A stretch of 64,000 bases of DNA from Acinetobacter calcoaceticus (GTDB lineage: Bacteria > Pseudomonadota > Gammaproteobacteria > Pseudomonadales > Moraxellaceae), in NCBI RefSeq assembly GCF_016508255.1, contig NZ_JADVKT010000001.1:124001-188000 (forward strand), in the 5' to 3' direction. The position numbers were made by a program, and so were the translations under genes. This document shows, in pieces, positions 46,164 to 55,470 of the stretch (position 1 is its first letter; each line of letters starts with the position of its first letter). The notes beneath the pieces were generated by a model. That model was not told where the DNA came from. It did no database searches and saw only the letters and a program-made list of their open reading frames with translations.

Positions 46164-47642
46164 TTAATTTACCTTCTTTGGAAAACTAAACCAAACAAAT
46201 ATCGTTAAGAGGAAAAAACAAATGGCTGAAATTGTCAGCACCCAACTATGTGCATAACTAAACGCCTGTTTAGCAACTGCAATTAATTGACCTCCTAAAG
46301 GATTTTCAAGATTAGATGCTAGTTGCATCGTCTCGCCAATAGAAATACTCGCTTTTTCGATTAAGTTAGCTGGAAGGCCCTCTGGCAAAATAATGGAATG
46401 ACTATAAAACCAAGATAACATTAGACCAAAAATAGCCACACCTAGACCAGCACCAAGCTCATAGGCCATACCTTCAATTGCACCCGCTGCACTGGCCTTT
46501 TGTGGCGGTACAGAAGACATAATGGCGGCTGTCGAAGCTAGTAAAGCAATCTCAATACTAAAGCCTAAAAAGACCATACACGTCCATGCTAAAAAGTGGT
46601 CGGTTGAAAAGTTAAGCTGAGCAAGTCCCCATAAACTAAATCCACTTATTAAAATACCAACAGTAGATACAAGTCTAAGCCCCCATTTATTTAAGCAAAT
46701 TCCCGCTAATGGTCCACCTAAACTAATCGAAATCATGAATGGAATAATAAACATCGCCGCTTGTAATGGTGAGAACCCATGCACAAACTGTAACTCTTGA
46801 GCCAAAAGTAATTCAAATCCAACCAAAGCGATCATGGAAACGACAGCCATCACAATACTCGTAGAAATGACAGGATGTTTAAACAACTCCAGATCAATCA
46901 TTGGCGTTGTACTTCTTTTTTGACTACGAATGAAGTGAATTAATGCACTTACACCAATCACAAACATTACGGCTGTAAGTACAGAAAAGTTGTACATGGC
47001 TGACTTAAGAGAATAAATCAGGCTCAAAATCGCCACGACTAACACTAATGCTTGAGCTAAATTAATGGGCTGATTAGTTTTTTCTTGCTGTTTAGGAATG
47101 ATCATCACAATCATGATCAAAACAACAAAAATAATTGGGATATTAATGAGGAATACGGCGCCCCAATGGAAATGCTCTAGTAAGCCCCCCCCCACTAATG
47201 GACCAAAAGCCGCACCACCGCCACCAACAGTAGACCAAAGCCCAAGCGCAAAGTTCCTTTGTTTTTCTTCGCTAAAAGCATTTCGAATGCCTGATAAAGT
47301 TGCAGGAATAAGCATGGCTGCCCCCAAGCCTAAAACAGCGCGAGAAGCAATTAAAGCATAGGCAGTTGGAGAAAAAGCAGCAGCTAAGGAACCGAGTCCA
47401 AAAATAGCCGTTCCAATAAATAATAATTTTTTAAAACCAATACGGTCACCAAGCGCACCCATTGGCAAAATCAAACCCGCCATAATCAGCGAATAAATAT
47501 CAATGACCCATAAAAGCTGATTGGCAGTTAAATTCAATGCTGCACTTAAAGATGGTGTTGCAACATGCATCACCGTTGCATCAATCGTAACCGGTAAATA
47601 AATAAGGACGATAATTGTCAGGATTAACCATTTTTTTTGCAT
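46164..47642 (-). CDS. DHA2-family MFS multidrug efflux pump (QacA/SmvA-like)
   Basis: A 492-residue transporter with fourteen likely helices. VTIDATVMHVATPSL is the DHA2 motif D1 region, LGDRIGFKKLLF the motif A loop and GLGAAMLIPATLSGIR motif C of antiporters. QacA/SmvA relatives expel cationic biocides and dyes. The start at 47642 is chosen because an AAGAG site precedes it and the farther ATG (47672) lies inside an operator palindrome. The divergent TetR gene and two palindromes between them suggest drug-induced control. Substrates cannot be predicted precisely. Confidence 0.9.
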   Translation of the reverse strand: MQKKWLILTIIVLIYLPVTIDATVMHVATPSLSAALNLTANQLLWVIDIYSLIMAGLILPMGALGDRIGFKKLLFIGTAIFGLGSLAAAFSPTAYALIASRAVLGLGAAMLIPATLSGIRNAFSEEKQRNFALGLWSTVGGGGAAFGPLVGGGLLEHFHWGAVFLINIPIIFVVLIMIVMIIPKQQEKTNQPINLAQALVLVVAILSLIYSLKSAMYNFSVLTAVMFVIGVSALIHFIRSQKRSTTPMIDLELFKHPVISTSIVMAVVSMIALVGFELLLAQELQFVHGFSPLQAAMFIIPFMISISLGGPLAGICLNKWGLRLVSTVGILISGFSLWGLAQLNFSTDHFLAWTCMVFLGFSIEIALLASTAAIMSSVPPQKASAAGAIEGMAYELGAGLGVAIFGLMLSWFYSHSIILPEGLPANLIEKASISIGETMQLASNLENPLGGQLIAVAKQAFSYAHSWVLTISAICFFLLTIFVWFSFPKKVN

Positions 47643-47664
47643 AACGCTCTTCAATATCCAAAAC

Positions 47665-47680
47665 TTGGACATGTGTTCAA
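47665..47680. promoter_or_regulatory. TetR operator 1
   Basis: TTGGACA-TG-TGTTCAA, an inverted repeat with one mismatch, 22 bases upstream of the efflux gene start. Confidence 0.68.
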
Positions 47681-47703
47681 ATCATGGTTATTATATACAC
47701 AAC

Positions 47704-47717
47704 TGGACACTTGTCCA
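47704..47717. promoter_or_regulatory. TetR operator 2
   Basis: TGGACA-CT-TGTCCA, perfect arms, sharing the half-site sequence with operator 1. It lies 50 bases before the regulator start. The two copies make a single TetR-type recognition sequence likely. Confidence 0.75.
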
Positions 47718-47767
47718 ACTTTAAATTTTAATGTAGTTTGTGCCAAATTCAGTCAGGTGAAAGAAAC

Positions 47768-48346
47768 ATGGCCTATCTTAATCGCGATCAACGCAGAGAA
47801 ATGATTCTGCAAGCTGCCATGCAAGTTGCTTTGGCTGAAGGTTTTACAGCCATGACAGTACGTAGAATCGCAACAGAAGCTCAAACCTCTACAGGACAAG
47901 TTCACCACCACTTTTCTTCGGCCTCTCATTTAAAAGCTGAAGCTTTTTTAAAGCTTATGGAACAGCTGAATGAAATTGAACAAACCCTACAAACCAATAG
48001 CCAATTTCAAAGGCTTTTCATTTTATTAGGTGCAGAAAACATAGACAGGCTTCAGCCCTATTTACGCTTATGGAACGAAGCAGAACTCTTAATCGAACAA
48101 GATCTTGAAATACAAAAAGCGTATAACCTCGCCATGCAGAGTTGGCATGAAACGATTGTGCAGGCAATTGAATGTGGCAAAAAAGAAGGCGAATTTAAAA
48201 ATATATCTAATTCAACAGACATCGCATGGCGCTTAATTGCTTTTGTATGCGGATTAGAAGGTATTTATAAACTCGGTTTACAAGGGTTAGCCGAAGAAGA
48301 CTTCAAGCGCCATACCGAAACTATCATTCGCTTAGAATTGTTATAA
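47768..48346 (+). CDS. TetR-family repressor, divergent from the efflux pump
   Basis: A 192-residue regulator. The amino-terminal helix-turn-helix (REMILQAAMQVALAEGFTAMTVRRIA, continuing with TSTGQVHHHFSS) is typical of TetR proteins and the rest is a helical ligand domain. The ATG at 47768 has a GGTGAAAG site; an in-frame TTG thirty bases earlier is discounted. Two matching palindromes in the intergenic region are the probable operators for itself and the efflux gene. Ligand unknown, probably a pump substrate. Confidence 0.9.
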   Translation: MAYLNRDQRREMILQAAMQVALAEGFTAMTVRRIATEAQTSTGQVHHHFSSASHLKAEAFLKLMEQLNEIEQTLQTNSQFQRLFILLGAENIDRLQPYLRLWNEAELLIEQDLEIQKAYNLAMQSWHETIVQAIECGKKEGEFKNISNSTDIAWRLIAFVCGLEGIYKLGLQGLAEEDFKRHTETIIRLELL

Positions 48347-48394
48347 ATGTAGAAGCTGGCATGTATTAAAAACACCAGCTGTAAAATACTAAAA

Positions 48395-49657
48395 TTAGAA
48401 CCAACCTTTACGACCTTTTAAAATTTGGTCGGTACACCGTAAGGCTTCTTGGGTAAGCCCCCACAAACGGTAATCACCTGTTATTGAACCAACCTGGAAG
48501 TTGTGAGTATAGGCAAAACTAAGATCGCGTTCTGGATCACACCAGGCACCTGAACCATTGTAGCCAATATGCCCAAAGCCAGTTTTAGCACGTTTACCCA
48601 TGGTAATAATGCGGTGATATCCTAAACGCCAATTCATTGGAATAGGCATGACACGATCACGCGCATAACTCTGAATGGTACTGAGTTCTTTAAAGATTTC
48701 GGTACGAATGAGTTGTTGCCCATCCCATTCACCGTGATTTGCTAACATCGCATACACTTTAGCAAGGCTATTTGCAGTAAATGTTCCGTTTGCTGCCGGA
48801 ATCACCGCTTGCAGCCCTTCATCACTAAAGAAACTAAAGTGCTTCATTCCCTTTGGAATCATGGCATCTTGAAAGTCTTGCGGGTCTTGCCCCGTCCATG
48901 TGATCATTTTTTCCGAAAGTGAACTCTTATGTGGTTTAGAGCTTTTCGTCTTATCAGATGGAACCGATACAGGCTTAGTTTCTGGTTTCGATTGAATAAT
49001 TAAACGTGCTACACGGTCTAACTCGCTTGCAGGGGTTCCAAAATAAGCACCATCTAGCTGCAAAGGTTCAACCAGATATTTTTGCATAAGCTGATCTAGA
49101 GATTGACCTGTCGCTTTTTCAAGTACGCCACCCACGAGCCAACCAAATGTTAAGGCTTGATAGGCATTGCCCTGTCCTGCAACAAATCTTGGTTTAGACG
49201 CAGCCATCACATTTAACATATGCGACCAGTCGAGCATTTCTCTCGCACTTTCAATGATATTTCGAATATCAAACATACCACTTTGATGACTAAGCACATG
49301 CCGTAATGTGGTTTGCTCTTTACCATTTTGAGCAAACTCAGGCCAATAAGTCGAAATCGGTTTGTCGTATTCTAAAAAACCTTCACTCACTAAAATGTGA
49401 GCTAAAGTTGCAAGTACACCTTTACCCGTAGAGTAGCAGACCGCCAAAGTGTCAGGTTGCCAAGGCAGGGTTTGTGACTGAAGACCCGTGTAGATATCGA
49501 CAACTTTCTGGCCTCTAAAATAAACCGTTAATGCAGCTCCACCTTGATCTGTTCGTGCGTCCTGAAAACGGCTGAACTGGTGAGCTAAATCAATAAAACG
49601 TTCATCTAAAACACCGTGATAGTTATGGGTATCGGCCAATAAAATCTCTTTAATCAC
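48395..49657 (-). CDS. Serine hydrolase, class C beta-lactamase/EstB-like fold
   Basis: A 420-residue penicillin-binding-protein-like hydrolase with the catalytic STGK (in CYSTGKGVLAT near residue 75) and a long HVLSHQSGMFDI segment. The KTG-like third motif appears replaced by FGHIGYNGSG, as in esterases of family VIII rather than true beta-lactamases. No signal peptide is seen. It probably hydrolyses esters in the cytoplasm. Start is GTG at 49657 with an AGGA site seven bases before. It is codirectional with the maoC and fabG genes but separated by 71 bases. Confidence 0.87.
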   Translation of the reverse strand: MIKEILLADTHNYHGVLDERFIDLAHQFSRFQDARTDQGGAALTVYFRGQKVVDIYTGLQSQTLPWQPDTLAVCYSTGKGVLATLAHILVSEGFLEYDKPISTYWPEFAQNGKEQTTLRHVLSHQSGMFDIRNIIESAREMLDWSHMLNVMAASKPRFVAGQGNAYQALTFGWLVGGVLEKATGQSLDQLMQKYLVEPLQLDGAYFGTPASELDRVARLIIQSKPETKPVSVPSDKTKSSKPHKSSLSEKMITWTGQDPQDFQDAMIPKGMKHFSFFSDEGLQAVIPAANGTFTANSLAKVYAMLANHGEWDGQQLIRTEIFKELSTIQSYARDRVMPIPMNWRLGYHRIITMGKRAKTGFGHIGYNGSGAWCDPERDLSFAYTHNFQVGSITGDYRLWGLTQEALRCTDQILKGRKGWF

Positions 49658-49728
49658 ACGAGTTTCCTTACATTTTTTGTTATTTTGCTCAAAAGCAGCC
49701 TCAACATCTGTTTAGACTGCTGATATTT

Positions 49729-50583
49729 TTATAATGCTTTTACCGTTCCTGCAACATGTGGTTTCTGTGATTTGGCATTGCGAATCAAGAAATCAGTCTT
49801 TTTATCTATATGAGCAGTTAAAAACTCAACTTTTGACGGTAAGAACATTGGTAGCTTAAACCATACATCTGCTTCATAAGCATTTGGTAATTCAAGGTTC
49901 GCTAGTGCTTTAGCCTTGCTCCACATGCCATGTGCAATGGCTTGCTTAAAGCCAAATGCTTTTGCAGTAATAGCATGAATATGAATTAAGTTAAAATCAC
50001 CCGATACCTTCGCATAGCGACGGCCTGTGTTTTCTAAAATATCCCACTCAGCTTGAGGAACATAAGTTGGCGCTTGCTCTTCTTTGGCTTTCTCACCTAC
50101 TCTTTTCTCAACTTTTTGACGAGATAAATACGTCGTTAAGCCTTCCATAACCACTTCATTGCCAACTTTTGCAGTGGTAATAAAGTCAAACTGAACACCT
50201 TTATCATGTGGTTTAAGTTCCCCAAATTTGCATGACAAAGTTAATTTTTCAGTCACACCAATCGGTCTAGTCTGTTTAAGCTGGTTACGAATATGGACTA
50301 AACCTAAAATTGGAAATGGAAAGGCTTCTGCTGTCATCATGTGCATTTGCAAACTTTGAGAAAGCACAGCCAAATAAATCGCAGGTACAAAGCCATTATT
50401 TTCAAAGCCACATACTTCGTTATAGGCCTTAAGATGCTTCTGATCAATCTCAAGACGATCTACCACATATTCAACTTGTGGCAAATTTTTTGGACCTGTA
50501 GGTTTTTTAAAAATTAAACCTTGCACAACTTTTGGGTAAGCTAATGCCGCTTTTGGTAGCTGGCTAAAATGACGAGTATTCAT
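49729..50583 (-). CDS. MaoC-like (R)-hydroxyacyl dehydratase
   Basis: A 284-residue hot-dog protein with a degenerate first half and a catalytic second half. The hydratase motif reads YAKVSGDFNLIHIHAITAKAFGFKQAIAHG (about residues 190-220; D and H of D-x4-H are present). It would dehydrate 3-hydroxyacyl-CoA or -ACP. An AGG site precedes the ATG at 50583; an earlier in-frame ATG is rejected. It follows fabG by 75 bases and is divergent from a thiolase, giving reductase, dehydratase and thiolase in one place, as in the mycobacterial HtdX-FabG4-FadA2 group. Confidence 0.86.
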   Translation of the reverse strand: MNTRHFSQLPKAALAYPKVVQGLIFKKPTGPKNLPQVEYVVDRLEIDQKHLKAYNEVCGFENNGFVPAIYLAVLSQSLQMHMMTAEAFPFPILGLVHIRNQLKQTRPIGVTEKLTLSCKFGELKPHDKGVQFDFITTAKVGNEVVMEGLTTYLSRQKVEKRVGEKAKEEQAPTYVPQAEWDILENTGRRYAKVSGDFNLIHIHAITAKAFGFKQAIAHGMWSKAKALANLELPNAYEADVWFKLPMFLPSKVEFLTAHIDKKTDFLIRNAKSQKPHVAGTVKAL

Positions 50584-50658
50584 ACCTAACCTTTTATAAT
50601 TTATAGATTCTTTAATAAAAAAGGGATGCTCAAGCACCCCCTATTTCGCTCAGAGTGC

Positions 50659-52050
50659 TTAAGCGCCCAACAAGCTTTGACCACATACACGTACCACGTT
50701 TCCATTTACCCCTGTAGAGGCAGTTGATGCAAACCATGCAATCGTCTCCGCTACATCAACAGGTAAACCACCTTGTTGCATTGAGTTCATACGACGACCA
50801 GCTTCACGAATTGCAAATGGAATTGCAGCTGTCATTTGTGTTTCGATAAAGCCAGGTGCTACTGCGTTAATGGTAATACCATTTTTTAAAATAGGTGCAG
50901 TAAATTTCACTAGACCGATCACACCAGCTTTAGAAGCAGCATAATTCGTTTGACCAAGGTTACCTGCAATACCACTAATTGATGATACGCAAACAATGCG
51001 TCCATTTGCATTTAGACCATCGTTCTCTAACAAATAATCATTTACACGTTCAGCAGCAGATAAGTTAATGTTGATTACTAAATCCCAAAGCTCTGGCTTC
51101 ATGTTTGCCAAAGTCTTATCACGAGTAATACCCGCATTATGAACGATAATATCTAAACCGCCTTGTTTTGCAGCAGCAGTTTTAATTTTTTCGCCTGCAT
51201 CGGCAGCTGTAATATCAATTGCCAATGTAGAACCGCCAATGTCAGCAGCTACACGGTCAAGATCAGCTTGTTGCTGTGGTACATCTAAACAAATAACATG
51301 AGCGCCATCACGTGCCAATACATGTGCAATTGCCTCACCAATACCACGGCTTGCACCAGTTACCAACGCAGTTTTACCAGCAAGTGGTTTTGCCCAATCT
51401 ACGTCAACTACATCTGCCTTAGAAACACGAATTACTTGACCAGACACATAAGCTGAACGTGGAGAAAGCAAGAAGCGTAATGTCGATTCAAGGTTTGCAG
51501 CAGCACCTTCATCTACATATACAACTTGAGCTGTAATACCCTTTTTAAATTCTTTACCTACAGACTTGATAAATCCTTCAAGTGCGCGTTGAGCAATTGC
51601 TTGTTTTACGGTTTTTGCAGTTTCAGGTGTTGTACCAATCACAATCACACGGCCAGAAGTCGCAACTTGACGTGCAATCGGGTTAAAGAATTTATAAAGT
51701 TCGTTTAACTGTTCTGAGTTTTGAATACCAGAAGCATCAAATACCACTGCTTTGAATTTTGATTCTTTATCGCCTGCATTGAATGGGCGTAAATTTAAAC
51801 CAACTTTTGCAGCTTCTTGCTGTAATGCAACATTATTGCCTACATAGCTATCTGCATGAATATTGCTAAGTACTTGTGCAATCGCACCAGACAATACACT
51901 TGACGGCGCCGCGCCAACCAATACTGCACCATTCACTACTGGCTGAGCACTTTCAAAACGCTCTAATGCAACTGGCGATGGTAAACCCAGATTTTTAACA
52001 ACAAATTTACCAATAGGAGATTGTGTAAATGCTTGGTATTGATCAGTCAT
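50659..52050 (-). CDS. High-molecular-weight FabG-type 3-oxoacyl reductase
   Basis: A 463-residue short-chain dehydrogenase with two Rossmann-like domains. The amino-terminal one (about 30-200) lacks a proper catalytic set; the second (about 215-460) has TGASRGIG, NAGITRD, the catalytic serine in VSSISGIAG, YAASK and a FIETQMT end. This two-domain build is that of FabG4-like (HMwFabG) enzymes, which use NADH on acyl-CoA or ACP substrates. It is upstream of maoC and divergent from the thiolase. A housekeeping fabG is usually only ~245 residues, so this is a specialised paralogue. Confidence 0.9.
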   Translation of the reverse strand: MTDQYQAFTQSPIGKFVVKNLGLPSPVALERFESAQPVVNGAVLVGAAPSSVLSGAIAQVLSNIHADSYVGNNVALQQEAAKVGLNLRPFNAGDKESKFKAVVFDASGIQNSEQLNELYKFFNPIARQVATSGRVIVIGTTPETAKTVKQAIAQRALEGFIKSVGKEFKKGITAQVVYVDEGAAANLESTLRFLLSPRSAYVSGQVIRVSKADVVDVDWAKPLAGKTALVTGASRGIGEAIAHVLARDGAHVICLDVPQQQADLDRVAADIGGSTLAIDITAADAGEKIKTAAAKQGGLDIIVHNAGITRDKTLANMKPELWDLVININLSAAERVNDYLLENDGLNANGRIVCVSSISGIAGNLGQTNYAASKAGVIGLVKFTAPILKNGITINAVAPGFIETQMTAAIPFAIREAGRRMNSMQQGGLPVDVAETIAWFASTASTGVNGNVVRVCGQSLLGA

Positions 52051-52284
52051 GATTATTATCTCTCAAAAAAATGATTTTCTACGACAGGCTTCATTATGTT
52101 ATGAAATGGAGAGGCACAATATGAAATCAGTCGTTCATTAGAGTCATCCCAAATGATACTTGAGTTCATCTTTTGATGTCTTGACCTGAATGCTATCTAC
52201 AATGTCATTCTAGTCAATACAGGTCTATTTGAATTGTGTTAAGGTAGGTTATAAGAATATCGTTAATATGCTTGGAAAAGCCTT

Positions 52285-53856
52285 ATGAGCAAAACAACTC
52301 AAGAAAATCCAGCAGTCGAAAATTCTGCTCAGGAAAAAGTGTCAAATACATCAAAGTCGGCTTCTAACACGACTAAGCGTAACAGCACCACTCCTAAAGC
52401 AGCAACTAATACTCCAAAAACGACACGTACTCGTTCAACGACTGCACCTGCACGTAGCCCTCGCACTAAGAGCGCAGCTACGGCAACCCCATCTACATCT
52501 TCTAATGATGTAGCTGCAGCACCAAAAGCAACAAAAACCAAAACTTCTGTTCAACAGGATAAAACCATGAGCCAAAATACTGTTCGCCGCGTTGCAATTA
52601 TTGGTGGCAACCGCATTCCATTTGCACGTTCAAATACTGCTTATTTTAAAGCATCGAATTCTGACATGCTGACAGCAGCATTGAATGGTTTGGTTGAACG
52701 CTTTAACTTACAAGGTAAGCGTATTGGTGAAGTCGTTGCTGGCGCTGTTTTAAAACACAGCCGTGACTTTAATATGACTCGTGAAGTTGTATTGAGCACT
52801 GATCTTGCTCCTGAAACTCCAGCTTACGACATTCAAATTGCTTGTGGTACAGGCTTACAAGCTGCTTTTGTTGTTGCTAACAAAATTGCACTTGGTCAAA
52901 TCGACGTAGGTATTGCAGGTGGTGTGGACACAACTTCTGATGCCCCGATCGCTGTGGGTGATGGCTTACGTAAAGTTTTACTTGAACTCAATGTTGCTAA
53001 GACTGGTAAAGACCGTCTTAAAGCATTAACAAAAATTGATTTTAAAAAGCTTCTTGATGCACCAAGTAACGGCGAACCACGTACTGGCCTTTCAATGGGT
53101 GAACATCAAGCAATCACTGCATTAGAATGGGGTATCACTCGCGAAGCGCAAGATGAGTTAGCTGCAAGCAGCCACCAAAAACTTGCCGCTGCTTATGAAC
53201 GTGGTTTCTTTGATGACTTAATCACTCCATTCTTAGGTCTTAACCGTGACAACAACTTACGTGCAGACAGCACAGTTGAAAAACTAGCTAAATTAAAGCC
53301 AGTTTTCGGTAAAGGCGAAAGTGCAACAATGACTGCTGGTAACTCAACGCCGTTAACTGACGGTGCTTCTGTTGTATTGCTTGCTTCTGAAGAATGGGCA
53401 AAAGAAAATGGTCATGAAGTTTTAGCTTACCTTTCTTTCTCAGAAACAGCAGCTGTTGACTTCATTGGTAAAAGTGGACCTAAAGAAGGTCTATTGATGG
53501 CGCCTGCTTACGCAGTACCTCGTATGCTTAAACGCGCTAATCTTAAACTTCAAGATTTCGATTTCTACGAAATCCATGAAGCATTTGCATCTCAAGTACT
53601 GTCTACTTTGAAAGCTTGGGAAGATGAAAAATTCTGTAAAGAACGTGTTGGTTTAGATGCACCTTTAGGTTCAATTGAGCGTTCTAAACTTAACGTAAAT
53701 GGTTCATCTTTAGGTGCTGGCCATCCATTTGCTGCAACTGGTGGCCGTATCTTGGCAACTGCTGCGAAATTGATTAATCAAAAAGGTTCAGGCCGTGCAT
53801 TAATCTCTATCTGTACAGCAGGTGGTGAAGGTGTTGTAGCAATTGTAGAAAAATAA
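52285..53856 (+). CDS. Acetyl-CoA acetyltransferase with a basic low-complexity N-terminal tail
   Basis: A 523-residue protein whose residues ~95-523 form a thiolase: nucleophilic cysteine in IQIACGTGLQAA, YEIHEAFASQ with the histidine, GHPFAATGGR and the second cysteine in CTAGGEGV. The first ~93 residues are Thr/Ser/Ala/Lys-rich, almost without hydrophobic residues (KSASNTTKRNSTTPKAATN and similar). An internal ATG at codon 94 (52564-52570 region) with GGATAAAACC before it could start a normal-length thiolase, but the frame is open and has its own GGA site upstream at 52285. The tail resembles histone-like or granule-binding tails. Divergent from fabG-maoC. Confidence 0.88.
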   Translation: MSKTTQENPAVENSAQEKVSNTSKSASNTTKRNSTTPKAATNTPKTTRTRSTTAPARSPRTKSAATATPSTSSNDVAAAPKATKTKTSVQQDKTMSQNTVRRVAIIGGNRIPFARSNTAYFKASNSDMLTAALNGLVERFNLQGKRIGEVVAGAVLKHSRDFNMTREVVLSTDLAPETPAYDIQIACGTGLQAAFVVANKIALGQIDVGIAGGVDTTSDAPIAVGDGLRKVLLELNVAKTGKDRLKALTKIDFKKLLDAPSNGEPRTGLSMGEHQAITALEWGITREAQDELAASSHQKLAAAYERGFFDDLITPFLGLNRDNNLRADSTVEKLAKLKPVFGKGESATMTAGNSTPLTDGASVVLLASEEWAKENGHEVLAYLSFSETAAVDFIGKSGPKEGLLMAPAYAVPRMLKRANLKLQDFDFYEIHEAFASQVLSTLKAWEDEKFCKERVGLDAPLGSIERSKLNVNGSSLGAGHPFAATGGRILATAAKLINQKGSGRALISICTAGGEGVVAIVEK

Positions 53857-53876
53857 TTTCTACACTACCCTTTAAA

Positions 53877-53905
53877 AAATAAGCACCCATTCGGGTGCTT
53901 ATTTT
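53877..53905. terminator. Bidirectional terminator between thiolase and aceI
   Basis: AATAAGCACCC-ATTC-GGGTGCTTATT, with A and T runs on both sides, between two convergent genes. Confidence 0.93.
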
Positions 53906-53921
53906 ATTTCTAGGTTTTATC

Positions 53922-54356
53922 TTAATGAAGCGATGCCGCTTTTGCATCTGGGAAAAACTTATCTTCGATATGGTCATAACACCATTGGAAAATAAAGGTA
54001 TAAACCAAAATACATAGCGTTAAGCCAATATCTAAAATAAGTGCATCAATTACACTCATCTGTAGCATATAAGCAATCATCGGTACAGTTGCAATAAGCA
54101 ACCCGCCTTCAAAACCAATCGCATGTAAAATCCGTACGGGAATCGTTCTTTCCCAATTATATTTATGTTCAATTTTTTCGAAATAGTGGTTAAAAATCAT
54201 ATTCCAGAAAACTGAAACGACTGCCATAAACACACCGAGTGTTCCGGTTACATCCATAGGCATATCAAAAATAAAACTTAATGCAATCGCAATGATGACC
54301 AATAAAATTCCTTCATAACTGATTGCATGAATGAGCCTTCTCTTGGAAATCAACAT
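53922..54356 (-). CDS. aceI: PACE-family chlorhexidine efflux protein AceI
   Basis: A 144-residue protein with four membrane helices and two bacterial transmembrane pair domains. LISKRRLIHAISYEGILLVII contains the conserved glutamate E15 needed for transport; NMIFNHYFEKIEHKYNWER and VRILHAIGFEGGLLIA are the other PACE signatures. It exports chlorhexidine and short-chain diamines. The ATG at 54356 gives the established length; twelve extra upstream codons are discounted. It is divergent from the LysR-type gene that matches AceR. Confidence 0.95.
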   Translation of the reverse strand: MLISKRRLIHAISYEGILLVIIAIALSFIFDMPMDVTGTLGVFMAVVSVFWNMIFNHYFEKIEHKYNWERTIPVRILHAIGFEGGLLIATVPMIAYMLQMSVIDALILDIGLTLCILVYTFIFQWCYDHIEDKFFPDAKAASLH

Positions 54357-54446
54357 TTTTAAATACTCAATAATTACTTGGATAATGTGCATTTTATTTT
54401 TATAATGTTGATTAATCTAATCAGGTTCTTTCATTTTTTTTGACAG

Positions 54447-55340
54447 ATGAATATTAATCAAGAACAACTACTCATGTTTCAAGCCGTAATTGAAACAGGT
54501 TCCTTTTCAGCAGCAGCCCGTAAACTTGGAAAAGTTCCTTCGGCTGTGAGCATGTCTATTGCCAATCTAGAAATTGATCTCGACTTGGTCTTATTTGACC
54601 GTAAGGGACGCGAACCTATCCCAACTGATCAAGCACGGGTTTTATACGAAAAAACCTCTCAGCTTTTAATTGAGATGAACCAATGGAAACAACATGCCCA
54701 TGCACTAAGCACAGGATTAGAAGCTAATTTAACTATTGTGATCGTATCTGAATTACTACATACCAATTGGACTGACTATATTTGTCTGCTAGAGAGTCGC
54801 TTCCCTGACCTACAGATTAATATTGTTTCTGCTCCACAAGAAGATGCCTTACAAATGTTATTAGATGGGTCTGCCCAATTGGCTCTAATGTTTGAACGTG
54901 AACATCTGGACAATAGAGAGCAATTTGTAGAGCTAAAACGTGAGGCTTTAATTCCAGTCATTGCAAAGAACCATCCGTTAGCAATCCAACATCAAGTCTC
55001 TTTTGAAGAGATTCTGACTACACGACAAATCGTGGTCGCAAGTCGCGATGAGACTTTAAAACCAGAATTGCTGTTTTCAAAACATTATTGGCGTACCGAC
55101 AACCACCACTCTGCTTGCTTAATGATTTTACGTAATCTGGGTTGGGGAGTTCTTCCACAAGAAATGTTCAAAGAAAACCCCGAATTAAAAAACAAACTTA
55201 AAATATTGGATTTATTAGATTTCACCCCAAGATTTGAATACTACGTCGATTTAGTCTGGAGCCGTGAAAGTGAACTTGGTGCCGCAGCCAGATATCTCAT
55301 TGAATATATCCGTAAGCAACGAATGCAACAGGCACCTTAA
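54447..55340 (+). CDS. aceR: LysR-type activator of aceI (AceR)
   Basis: A 297-residue LysR-family regulator: helix-turn-helix at about 3-60 (LMFQAVIETGSFSAAARKLG, SAVSMSIANLE) and a periplasmic-binding-like ligand domain from about residue 90. AceR is known to activate the divergent aceI when chlorhexidine is present; the same arrangement is seen here with 90 bases between starts. No operator could be defined by eye beyond AT-rich sequence. Confidence 0.9.
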   Translation: MNINQEQLLMFQAVIETGSFSAAARKLGKVPSAVSMSIANLEIDLDLVLFDRKGREPIPTDQARVLYEKTSQLLIEMNQWKQHAHALSTGLEANLTIVIVSELLHTNWTDYICLLESRFPDLQINIVSAPQEDALQMLLDGSAQLALMFEREHLDNREQFVELKREALIPVIAKNHPLAIQHQVSFEEILTTRQIVVASRDETLKPELLFSKHYWRTDNHHSACLMILRNLGWGVLPQEMFKENPELKNKLKILDLLDFTPRFEYYVDLVWSRESELGAAARYLIEYIRKQRMQQAP

Positions 55341-55470
55341 AATTATTTCAATTTAGATGCAGAACCTAAACGTTTTTCTTTGAAAGATAACAATTGATAT
55401 ATCGACAGCATGAATAGACTTTGTGCTATAAAGAAAACATAAGATTTATTACTGAAGATGTTGAATATCA

